The position numbers and the translations under genes were made by a program. Source: Pagrus major (taxonomy: Eukaryota; Chordata; Actinopteri; Spariformes; Sparidae). From it: DNA of 64,000 nt. Every line of letters begins with the position of its first letter. The first letter of the stretch is position 1. The stretch spans positions 3,783,847-3,847,846 of the forward strand of contig NC_133223.1 in assembly GCF_040436345.1 (NCBI RefSeq). The letters are read 5' to 3'. The notes below the pieces were generated by a model. That model saw only the letters and a program-made list of their open reading frames with translations. It was not told the origin of the DNA and ran no database searches. Shown here piece by piece: positions 22,104 to 34,100 of the stretch.

Positions 22104-25100
22104 AAAATAAAAATCTCCGCAGTAAAGTGGATGCGCCTGTAGAGAGATTTACATAATAAGTAAAACACAGTGAGCTGGATAATTTAGCTTCCCCAGTACA
22201 CACGAATAGTCTAATACTAGCGCATATAACAATAATAAAATGTATTTATCTCTGCTTTCAAACGTTCGGGCCGCCGTGGGCAGGTAGCTAGGCTACTTAA
22301 GGTGGTACATCATGTTCGTCGTGGAGGAGTGATAGGCGAAGTTTTTCTTGCAAAGTTTGCATGTCACCTTCTTGGGGTCATCCTTCTTCTTTTCAAAATG
22401 ATCCCATATTTTAGACGTCTTTCCCGACATGGTTGATTATTAATTGTTAACTGTCTAACGCGATGTCGAAGGGACCTGCCATGTTAAAAAAAAAACACTG
22501 ACAGTGAGTGAGTGTCACGACTTCCTGTATCTGGCCCTTCAAATTAAAAGCCCTCCAGCCTTTTATACACAGGCCAGCCGCCAGTCACATAGATTTTGAC
22601 TTAATTTTGACAAGACACGGCTCCAAATGTTTTAGTTTTTTTTCCTGCAACCAATCGACCAATGAAATTTTGGTCGGCTAATGATTATTTGGTCGACCAG
22701 TGCTTGGTCGACTATTTGGGGGCAGCGCTACCAAAAAGGCATATGGGAAGTAGATAATCAATCTGCATCTGTCAACATGACATTCCTGTTTTGTCCTCAC
22801 TATGAGACACACTTGTGACACCATCAGAGGTGCACAAGGTTCAGTGGCCATTTTATGTCTTTATGGAGCTTTTTAAGGATGGCGGAGTAGTTGAGCAGAG
22901 ACTGAGCGACTAGGTTGGGCTGAAAATCCAAAGAGGCAAAGAGCAGCTAGAAACCATGACAGAGGAAAATGGAGAAATGGGCAAGAACTACATCGGCGCA
23001 CACACACAGACACACAGAGACACACACACACACACACAGTACATCCATTCTCATTCTGTCCATGCAAGCCTTTGTTGTCATGCCATGGTGTATATCTCTC
23101 CTGCTCACCTGTTTCTGCTTAGACTTGGCTGTGGCAAAGCATACTAAATCAGCATTACATAGGAAAGATACAAATGCAAGACAGAAGAACAAAGGAGCTA
23201 CTTCCTTCCTTTTTGACCACCTGTATGTGTGTGTGTGTGTGTGTGTGTGTGCATGTGTGTGTGTCTTTCGAGTCATCTTCTGTGCACAATAAATTGTCGT
23301 TTTGTCCCTTTGACCATTTCTTTCCACCCACGTGATTCTGCTTTTGGCTCACATATGCACTGAGTCATCCCAGATAGGGGTAAAATGCAGATTGATTTTC
23401 AATTACAACTATTTAAAAATCTCTGCACACTCTGTGAAATCACTTGGTGTCCTTTTCAGATACACTCTCATCTAAAAAGGAAAAAAAGCCCCCCCCCCCC
23501 CCCCTTCCTCATCCCATTTTTCTGCTTCTTTTGTTTTATATATATATTACTGTCATTCCTCTCTTTACCTTTAAGATGTCTTCAGGCATTACTGGGGGAG
23601 CAGGGTGCTCCATCCAGTTAATGCCAGCCAGGAAAGCATGGTAGTCAATCTTGTCCCCATCAGCAAACCTACAGCAGACATGCATCCAAATTAGAAACAG
23701 GTATATGCTATTTAGAAACCTCCACGTCCCTCACTTGATTTAAATGAAGCTATTTTGCTCTACTTCCAATGCATAATTTTAGTGGATAGTGGATGTCAGT
23801 CTAAATGCTGCTTCAGAGAATATTTAACCATGCCAAGAAATATTTCTGGGCAAAGAACTGAGACTGGGCTATACTTTACAATAAATTACATGAATCATTC
23901 AAAACCAGTCTGAAAATGCAATGTGACCTCGGAACTGTTCTATCCAGAGCTGTGCAGTGATTAGTGGGCTCTTACTTGCTGAGCAGACCTCCCAGCAGGC
24001 TCTCAGGCAGAGGAAGCCGGAAGGCCTTAACGATGGTCCGTGTCTCTCTGGTGGAGAGACGGCCGGTCCTGGAGGCACAAAGGATAGCAGTGACAAAGGT
24101 TTATAATGTAAGAAAACAAGAAGCCCTACTTGTGTAACTTGATGTTTGGACCCACATGCTTATACAATTCTTCAAGACCAGAATCTACACTAAACTAAAA
24201 AATACACACTGTAAGATCAGAGGAAATATGCCATCAGCAATAAATGAGCTGGCCTTTGTTAATACTTTTTAAAACTACCACTCTTGTATCAATATATTAT
24301 TTATAGTACATAAAAATGTCTCAAACTGAATTTGTATGAAGACATCGAGGACATTTTTGCCGGTCCTCACTTTTGGGCAGACCTTTAAAGCTCTGCTTGA
24401 GGGTTAAAACTTTCACTGGCATTCAGGAGGCCAATATATCAGTTGGCCGACATCATTGGCAGATATTGGCCTATCACAGATATATCGGTATCCACATATA
24501 TGTTGACTGATATGAACTGATAAGACTATATCATACGATTTTTTTATGATTATATTGCAGAAAACAATGCTTGGTGTAATTCATAATCATTAAGCAAGCT
24601 TGGTATCCACATGAACCTCCGTCATCCGTTTCCTGTTAAACTTATATATGCTATGTGCTTGGTTTAGAAGATGGCTAAAATATGTTGCTGGGGGACCTGC
24701 ACCTGTACCTCAATACCTTGAATATGTGGAAGGTGTTTTGTTTATTCTGTCCCCAAAACCGTAAAGTTAAAATTGTCTGATGTGAAGAGGGGATAAGGCT
24801 GTGTGTAAGACCTCACCATCAGCGGAACATCAACATCATCACCAAAGATGCCTGCATTTGTTCAGTGCTAACATTACAATGTACTGTCACATTATATTGA
24901 GGCCACAATCTTCATGGACGCATCACATTGTATATTTTCACATCTTAAGTTAGCTAATGTTTGCAAAATGCTAGCTAACTAGCTTGCTAACATATAGCGG
25001 AAAGCTAACATTACATCAAGAGAAAAAGCCTAATGTCAGCCAGGTTTGCTTCCTCCTTATTTCTATAACATTAACAAGATTTGGAAAAGGAGAGAAGCCT

Positions 25101-28100
25101 TGATCTTTTGTGGCTACCTGTCCACAAAAGATCAAGGCTTCTCTTGTTTTCGTTGGGACTGGAATGACTTGGCTTCAATTTGTCAAGAGGTCTTGTTTTG
25201 CCAAATCAAACTTGATATCATAAATATATCCTTCCATCGCATTCTGTAGTTCCTGCTGTCGGCTTCTTGCAGCTATATTGCCTGACCCCCAGAACTACTA
25301 AACCCCTGCGTCACCCAGCTTAACCTAAATGGGACTGGGATTGCCATTTTTCTTACTGTCAAGCTTGTCTAACCTAGCACCAAAAGCTAACTTTGGATTC
25401 AGTCAATTCGCAGTAAAGTTTACTGTTTCAGTACACTGATGTCATCTTAGACAATAAAGTTTATTGTTTAACTGTAAAATATCTTGTTTGATTATCAGTT
25501 GTGGGATCACTGCTTAAGTGTGTGTATATTGACCAATATCGACTTTGGAAGTTTTTACCGCCAACTATTGGTATTGGCACTGGCTCCAAAAATCGAGTAT
25601 TGATCAGGTTCTAGCATTTAGTTTTGACCGTTTTTGTTAGGGTAAAGTGCTAGAGAATGTGTGTGCATGTGTGTGTGAGAAACAGAGGATGCATGTCCTC
25701 TAAGACCAGAGTTGTTTTCTACTGTGATGCCAGAAGGTCCACAGGCTCGTTTCTTGTCATGCCATCTTCATTAGAAGGATGTTAATGAAAAATCTGTCAC
25801 TAACACAGCCATGTGAACAGAAAAGTCAGCTAAAGTTTGTGGCACTGTTGACCATCCATTTCAGCTAACCTGCCCACGTCAAAGATATATTACATATGGA
25901 TGGGTGCTTCTGTGTAAGACACATGCATTGTAATTTTATGCACAAAAAGACAATGAAGGTGACAATAGGGAGAAAGACACAGACCTCTGGCCAGCAGAGC
26001 TACATGCCATACAGGTCTGTAAGTTCCATCTGGTTCCAATGCTCCACTCTCACACTGCTGGAACTAATTGTTACTCTGAGATATGGGGCCACTGGCTGCA
26101 CGATTGATGTCTTGTTGTGACGCTATCTGCCTGTGTGTTTCTGCTGCAACAGTGTTTTAAGCAAAACATCTGTGTGTGCATGTGTGTGTGTGTGTGCATG
26201 TGTGTGCACCCGCCCGCCTACTTGTGTCGGTCGTGGTGTGTGAAGGCTCTGGCCATGTCAGGGAGCTCTTCAAAGATGTTCTTCTTGAGGAAGTCCTGGG
26301 CCACAGCCAGCATCAGGCCCACGTCCACCTCAGGCTGCTGATGCTCTGAGAAATTTCGGCCAAAAACCAGCACCTCATGCTCCGTCAGACCGCACTCCAG
26401 GCCCATCAGCAGGCCCCTATGGAGCATATACACATGCACACATGCATACACATAAAGAAAATAACAGAGCCAAACTGACAGGACATACGTTCACCACATC
26501 TCACAGTTATAACTTTAAAGGTGTCATTTGTAGAACGTGGTCAGAATTCTAAGGTAGCTCCAAAAACACAGAGGGCAGCATATCACCAGAGTAACTTGCA
26601 AATGCTGCTCTTTGCTAGTCATTCTTGTCTGTAGCTAGCTACCATTAGCTAATTAGCTCATGACTCAGTTAGCCGTGGAGCTAGCAGCCGTAGGGTTTGT
26701 CTGGACCAGGACCTTGGATCACAGGGGGAGTCACCAAGGGCAATAGAGCTCAGCTCAAGTGGATTTGGTAGCCTGACATGAGACAAACTGGGTCTGAATA
26801 CAGCCTCCAAGACCAACCAAGGTCAGTTTGACAACAGGGGATACAATACAGAGGTGATTTACAATGGTAAAGTAGTGGTAGCAGTAGTAGTAGTAAGTAG
26901 TGGACGAAAACGGTGTGCAGAGCTTGAATATTTTCACATCTTGCTCTGTGAATTGAGGATTTATTTCGACCAAACCAGAGGTGACTGTGGAGAGACAAAC
27001 CAAGAGTGTGTTGGTGAATTTAATTTAGTTGATGACTTCTGGTGTGGTGGCGGCAGAGTGACGCCGACTGTTCTCTCTGAGCGTCCATAAATGGATTAAA
27101 TACCCTAATGCGAGAGTTTTTTTTCGATGCACCGCTGTGAGTAAATGAGCAATACCTGAGATTTAATAAGAGGAAAGCGCAAAGCATTGCACAATTGATG
27201 CGCACTAGGAGAGTTGCCTCACGTGAACGCCAAACAATGAGCCAACTTTCTGACGCTGCTCTTGACTGCAAAGACTCTGAATCACTTGCAAAATTCATTG
27301 AAACTGTGCTGTCCAAGCACTTTCAAGAAGCGGATGATGTTGCTAAAGAAGGATTTAGTCGGCTAGAGAAAAAAGTGGACACAATGCAGTCTACTCTGAA
27401 TCGCCAAGCTGAGCAGCTAAAATCACTGCACACCGCTGTGGGGAAGATTGAATCCCATGTGCAGAAGCTCGAGACAGATTGTGCGCAAAATCAGACCAAG
27501 CTGGCCAAATACGAAGACAAACTTGTCCAGATTGAAGATCGAGCACGTAGAGATAATATACTCTTGATAAATCTCAAGGAGGAAATTGAGACATCTAACG
27601 CCAGGCAATATTTGTTTGCCAATCTCTCAAAATGGTTCCCTGCGCTGGCTGATCAACCTCCAGAAATAATGCGTGCGCACAGGGTTGGTGCGCCGAGAGA
27701 TGCTTCTTCAAAACCTCAACCACTAATCCTAAAGTGTTTGAGATTCACTGACCGGGACAGAATCCTCAACGAGTCTAGAAGGCATCCAGTCACGGTAGCT
27801 GGTCATCAGATAAAATTTGCGCCAGACTACAGCGAGGCTACATCCAAAAAGCGCAAGCCCTGCTACCCAGTCCTAAACAGGGCGCGTCAGGCCGGCTTCC
27901 AGGCTTTCTTGCTTTACCCAGCGAGGGTCTCTCTAAACCGGGGCAGTGAGCGCTACATGTTCGAGGATGTTGCCAAAGCCTCAGCGTTTCTGGATTCCGA
28001 GGCCGCAAAAGGATCAACTGGTGTGGAGTAAAACCTGGATAAAAGGGGCCGGCGACGTGCGCCTTGACGCAGCGGTAAGACTGTTGCTGTATTTCTCACT

Positions 28101-31100
28101 TAAACTACTGGCCTGACCTAATTTTGTCACACTAAGTGTAGACAACGATAAGGCTGAATAACTATAGACAATACACAAAGGTTAGCATTTTGTTTGTTTG
28201 TTTATTTTGTTTTGTTTCTTTCTTTCTTTCCCGCTGATTTCTTTCACCCCTCCTTTTTTCCCATTTTTTTTTTCTTTCTTTATTTATATATTTGGGAAGC
28301 ATTAGGTGACAGTGACTCTTATCATGGACAGCCGAGGAGAACAGATTATGGACGATATCCCTATGGACACTTTTGTGTTTGTTCTTTGTTTGTTTGTTTG
28401 TTCTGTTTTTTTCTTTAATGTGTATTTGTTTGTTAGTTTTTTTGTCCTATGTGTGGCACCTTCTATGTATGTGTGGGAGTGGGTGCGAGGGAGGACAGGA
28501 GGGGAAAAGAGAGGAGGGAGGGATAGGTGGGAGAATGGAAACTAAGAAGGCTGGTTTTTGTTGTATCCATATGTTTTTGACAATGAAAAGAAGAAATATA
28601 TACTATCTTGTTTTACACTTGATCTTTAGGTTAGTTTAATGAATAGCACAAAATTAAGAATTATATCCTGGAATATGAACAGAGCAAATAACCAGGTTAA
28701 ACGTGGTAAAATATTAAAGCATTAAAAAAGATTCTCCCCAGATATCGTCCGTCTCCAAGAAACACATGTAAGAACAGAGAAACTTGGTCATCTAAAAAGA
28801 GAATGGGTAGGTAAGGTACTTGGTGCTGGACAATCTTCAAAGAGAGCTGGTGTTGCTTTTTTATTTAATAAGAAATTAAACCTCACAGTCAACAATGTAT
28901 TAAGTGACCCTTTCGGGAGATATATTCTTATTAATGTTTCTGTGGAATCAAACAACTTTACTCTAGTAAATGTATATGCACCTAATGAAGACTGTCCAGG
29001 TTTCTTCAGCGCAATTGAGAGTAAATTAGTAGATTTTTGTGACTCAACAATTATATTGGGGGGAGATCTAAATTTAACATTAAATCCACAGGTTGACAAG
29101 AGCGGGAAGATAAACCAACCGAAAAAATCTGTATTTACGTTATTCAAGTTAATGCATGCTGTTGGGCTTGTTGATGAGATTGTACTTTTTACTCCCACAG
29201 GCATCAAACCTTCTCAAGAATTGATTTGTTCCTAATTTCTCAAGATATTGTTAAAAATGTGACACAAAGCTTAATACATCCAATAGTGATATCTGATCAT
29301 AGTCCTATTCAGATTGACCTTGAATTAAAATCAGCACCAGTGTGTTTTAAACAGTGGAAGGTCAATGATTCTCTGTTCAGAGATCCAGAAATTAAGAAAC
29401 AAATAAGTGAATACATTCATACATTTATGGATATTAACAAAAAATCCATAAATGATTTGCCAATGATATGGGAAGCATTAAAATGTTGTCTCAGAGGGGA
29501 GCTAATTAAGATCGGTAGCTTCAAGAAGAAGATGCAGCAGCAAGAGGAAAGCAAACTGTTAACAAAAATTAAGCTGTTACAAAGTTCACTGTCAAACGAA
29601 TACAAGAATGAAATATGGACAGAACTGTGCAAACTAAAAATTAAATATGATGATATTATAAGAGAAAAAATTGAATATAAACTAAAGAGAGCAAAATTAA
29701 ATGATTATGAAAGTGGGGAAAAGGCAGGAAAGCTGTTAGCCTCAAGACTGAAAAAACAGATGACAAAAAATTTAATTTCTAGTATCAGATTACTAAATGA
29801 CTCAATATCCTCCGATCAAGATCAAATAAACAAAACTTTTACTGAATTTTACAAAAACCTTTATGAGTCTGAAGGTGATGATAACCGAGTCACTAGAAAA
29901 GTTTTTTAATAATGTAAAGCTTCCCTTCTTAACAGAAGAGGAAAAACACACATTAGAGCAGCCCATAACTCTATCTGAAATAAATCAGGCCATAAATTCT
30001 TTTGCTAAAAATAAATCTCCGGGGCCTGATGGAGTTCAGTGGGGATCTATCACCCCTCCTTTTGCAGATGTATCAAGCATCATATGAAAACATCAGTTTC
30101 TCACCATTATTTAATCATTCACATATTACATTAATCCATAAAAAAGATAAAGATCCTCTCTTGTGCAAGAACTATCGTCCAATATCTCTAGCCAACCTGG
30201 ATAATAAAATCCTAGCTAAAGTTCTTGCAGCAAGATTATTTAAGGTAATTGGAAAGCTGATACATAGTGACCAAACTGGTTTCATGAAGAAACGATACTC
30301 ATCTGATAATACAAGGAAATTATTTAATATCATACAACATTCAAAAAAGCTCCCTCTGTCAGCTGCACTGTGTACTATTGATGCTGAAAAAGTGTTTGAC
30401 CGCATTGAATGGTCATTCTTGTTTAGTGCTCTACAGAAATATGGGTTCGGCACCAACTTTATACAGTGGATCAAAATGCTCTACCACAATCCTACGGCTT
30501 CAGTAAGAACAAATGACTTCTTTTCAAAACCATTCACTTTACATCAAGGCGCAAAACAAGGGTGCCCAATTTCAGGTCTCCTATTTAATTTGGTTATTGA
30601 GCCATTAGCTGAGAAAATAAGATCTGAAAATAATATTAAAGGCATATATATTAGAAGTCAAACATATAAAATATCACTGTACTGTGATGACATAATTTTG
30701 TATTTAACAGATGTAGAATCCTCTCTTCTTCATCTCACACAGATCATTACTCAGTACGGCTCTCTGTCAGGATATAAAGTAAATTGGGAGAAATGTGAAT
30801 TGATGCCCTTAAATAAAACTTGTACTATCACATGTGTATGGAATACCAAAATAAAATGGAAACAAACAGAATTAACATATCTGGGACTAAAAATTACATC
30901 AAGTATCTATCAAACAAGCGATATTAATCTCACTCAAACCTATAATAAAATAATAGCAAATATTGATCGCTGGTCAAGCCTTCCCATATCTCTGTGGGGT
31001 CGAGTAAATATTGTAAAAATGAATATCCTCCCTACTGTCAACTACATCTTGAGAATGCTGCCCACTATCATACAAAAAGCCAGGTTTAATGACTTACATA

Positions 31101-34100
31101 AAGCAATCTCAGCATTTATTTGGCATGGTAAAAAGGCGCGATGCTCATACTTGAGGTTGTCTAATCCATACAAAAAAGGTGGTCTGCAGCTCCCTAACTT
31201 TTTTCATTATTAGATCCCGGTGTGATTAAAGACTGGAAAACCATTGAGGAGAATAAGTTACAAAGCTTAAATATTGTCTCAGGATGTCTATACTATATGA
31301 AAACATTTCCTAAGGTACTGATTGGAACTCCCATTGAAGTGTTATTCAACATTTTAAAGTCATGTGCAAAGGTCTTAAGAATTGACACAGATACTTCAAT
31401 AAATCAGCCAATATGGCAGAAACCAAATATAACAGTGAACAAAAAGGTTATTAATTGGAAAAAGTGGAAGGACAATGGCGTGACTAGGCTTTGTCACACA
31501 TTCTCTAATAATAATAATTGCAATTGTTTTAAAAACTTTGATGAGTTAATCACTGATTATAATATTCCAAAGAGTGAGTACTTGAACTATATTACCTTAC
31601 GGCACTCTATTGAAAAATGTGTGTCGATAGATAAGCTGAGAATTTGTGTACACACATTTGAAAATGTTCTTTACAGTCATAACCTGCCAAATAAAAATGC
31701 AGTTAAATTATAGTATTCAACTCTGAATGATAGCATTGGCGATCAATTTGATGTTTGTGCAAAAAAATGGGCCAGAGATCTGCATAAATGAGAGGAAGAG
31801 CTGTCCTGGAACAGTATATGGAAAAATGCAAGGCAACCTTTTCGATGTATAAAAAATTAACTAAGACAATTCAAAATACTCAACAGATTATACTACACAC
31901 CGTCAAAACTATTTACAATGGGCTTACAAGAAGACAGTAAATGTCCAAAATGTGGCAATACTGATGGAACTTTGTTACATTTACTCTGGGATTGCCATAA
32001 AATAAAAGAAATTTGGTTTGGTATAACAGAACACGCTATGAACCACATTAACATAACTATTTCACTAACACCAGAGTCATGTATATTAGGAGATCTACAT
32101 AATTTTAATAAAGTTCCACCAAAGGACAAGAAAGTGTTCCTCTCTTTATGCATGATCACAAAAAAGGTGATCATCAACAACTGGATCTGTTCCAAAACCC
32201 CATCGGAGAGGGAGTGGGTCACCAAGGCGATGGAGGCAGTGAATTTAGAGAAAGTAGCCTTTAGTCTGGAAAATAATGACGTGGGTTATGTTAAAATTTG
32301 GGCTCCAATGGAAAATTATTTGATGTCGTTGTGATGTACATGTTTTTGTCCTCTCGATATTTCTTTTGAGGTTGCTTATGAAGTTTGTAGTTATAGTGCC
32401 TGAGACCATTTAAGGGGTGTGGGGGTGGGGGTTTGAAAGGGACTGGAAGCGTGCTATTTGTTTGTCTACTTGTGTTTTTGCTTTCTGTTTGGTTTTGTTG
32501 TTTTTTTTGTTTTGTTTTTGATTGTTTTGTTTTTTGTTCCCCCCCCCCCTATTTATAGTACTATTATTATTATTTGGAATATGTTTGTGTGGGTATAAGG
32601 ACGTATGTGTATGTATCTGTGTTAATAAATAAAATAAAATATATTTAACAAAAAAAAAAAAAAAAAATTTAGTTGATGTCGAGATGTGTAAATGAAGTGT
32701 GTTTTATGATGAGCTAATGAGGCAAATAAGCTTGTCTTTGTTCAGTAAAAGAGAGTTTAGTAAGGAAAATACAAGTAAGAGTGTTTTATTTCTTGACATT
32801 TTGTGACTTTATTTTGTATTACGCTATCAGCTGGCATATACTGTATCTCCCAGCTAAAACTACAGGGGCTATCATGCTATTGCCTAATGCTGGTACAAAG
32901 TGGTATAATGAGACAGGACGGGCTGGGGCTATATGGTTAGCATGCTAACTTCGGTAGACATCACTGCAACACAGAACATAGACGTCTTCAACATAATGTC
33001 AACACTGTTGTTTCTTCAAACTCTGTTGATAATGTTAGTTCATTTTTTAAATGTTCTGAACTAAAATTCTGGCCATATCTTACAAATTGCTCCTTTAAAG
33101 CCTGTACATATAGGATTTCTCTCACTTGGGTCATGTAAGGGGGATACTGGACAGATTGAGCTATACTTATTTTTTGCAGTAATACTGTACCTGAATGACT
33201 CATACGGGATGAAACCAGTGTTGCTGGGGTCACTGAGAGCCAGAAACTTCCTGATCTCCCTCTGTTTCTCCTCCGGAATGGAACGTAGTTTACTGAGGAT
33301 GTTGCCCACATTGGATTTGGGGAACTTAGACATTAACACACAAACATGTAATTTTAAATCATACATATCATTAAGTTACAGGGTTAGGGTTAAAATAACT
33401 GCTTCACAGTAATGCACAGCTAACAGCTGATGGTTTGGAATTAAGGGCTCTTGAACCAGGCTGGGCAGCCATGTTAGCTCTAGCAACCTGCTCCAAAGAC
33501 TGAACTGAAAACATGCTTGTGATACCAAAACCTTCAATATTAAACCCCACATAAACCTCAGAAAAACCACAGGAAACAAATATTCCTCCTTCAGTTTCCT
33601 AACTACCTCCTCAGGATGCTGCTCCATGTAGTTGAAGGTGTATTCATCAGCATCCAGAAGTTGGAAGTTCTTATTGTTGAGGCAGAGTGTAGCTCCGACG
33701 TATAGATCCTGAGCTGCAAAGTACTCAGGCAGCTCTCTCTTAAACAGCTCCTGGCCTGGCTTCTTCACACGACCACCTGCCAGAAACTTACCACCAAGCA
33801 CACCTGGTACATGTGTGCGAGAGGGGGAAGGATAAAGGGAGGTAATTCTTCATTTTACTTATCCTGTTGGAACATATTTTTTCAATTTCACTGAAAATCA
33901 AAGTAGTTGGACCACAGTTTAAAAGTGCTGCCATTTATATTTTTATATCATGTTGGCAATATTTTTTTTCCATTAAACTCAAATCTAAATTGAATTTAAA
34001 TCACTACTCATACTTGTTTTATTTTACATGATTTTATTTTTGTCATGCTGAGCAGTCCATGAACCCATGACATACTATCCATCTTGAAATGCAATAAATA

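Larger units (their letters stand above)
21878..22730. mobile_element. hAT element with exact 8-bp target duplication
   Basis: Ends tagggctgccccc and gggggcagcgcta are inverted repeats (12 of 13). They are flanked by identical 8-mers ccaaaaag (21,870-21,877 and 22,731-22,738), the hAT hallmark. Subterminal 'ggtcgaccagtg' motifs occur near both ends and are candidate transposase-binding repeats. Inside are an expanded TA tract and, on the minus strand, a short BED zinc finger frame; the rest of the transposase is gone. It sits in efhc2 intron 14. The exact target duplication implies a fairly recent insertion. Confidence 0.93.
27035..32665 (+). mobile_element. Near full-length L1-type LINE in efhc2 intron 11
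   Basis: A 5.6-kb non-LTR retrotransposon: short 5' UTR (27,035-27,197), intact ORF1, a 607-bp inter-ORF stretch, a broken ORF2 (28,639-32,334), a 3' UTR with GT- and C-rich tracts and a poly-A tail ending at 32,665. Flanked by an exact 13-bp target duplication. The element starts acttctggtgtggtggcggcag, directly after the duplication, so the 5' end is probably not truncated. The insertion is antisense to efhc2 and inside MITE copy C. ORF2 has one premature stop and several deletions, so this copy cannot encode its own reverse transcriptase, although the exact duplication says it is not ancient. Confidence 0.93.
26519..33094. mobile_element. TTAA-flanked MITE, copy C, split by an L1
   Basis: Left end TTAA|AGGTGTCATTTGTAGA (TTAA 26,515-26,518) and right end CTTACAAATTGCTCCT|TTAA (33,095-33,098) match copies A and B. 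MITE sequence occupies 26,519-27,034 and 32,679-33,094, about 930 bp. It includes 'cacatcttgctctgtgaattgaggatttatttcgaccaaacca', homologous to copy B. The interruption is an L1 insertion (separate entry), so the MITE is the older of the two. Located in efhc2 intron 11. Confidence 0.8.

Noticed and set aside
21724-22203. 159-codon minus-strand frame full of Tyr and Ile
   Set aside because: Translation of the (TA)n tract inside the hAT element and the (GAAA)n tract beside it.
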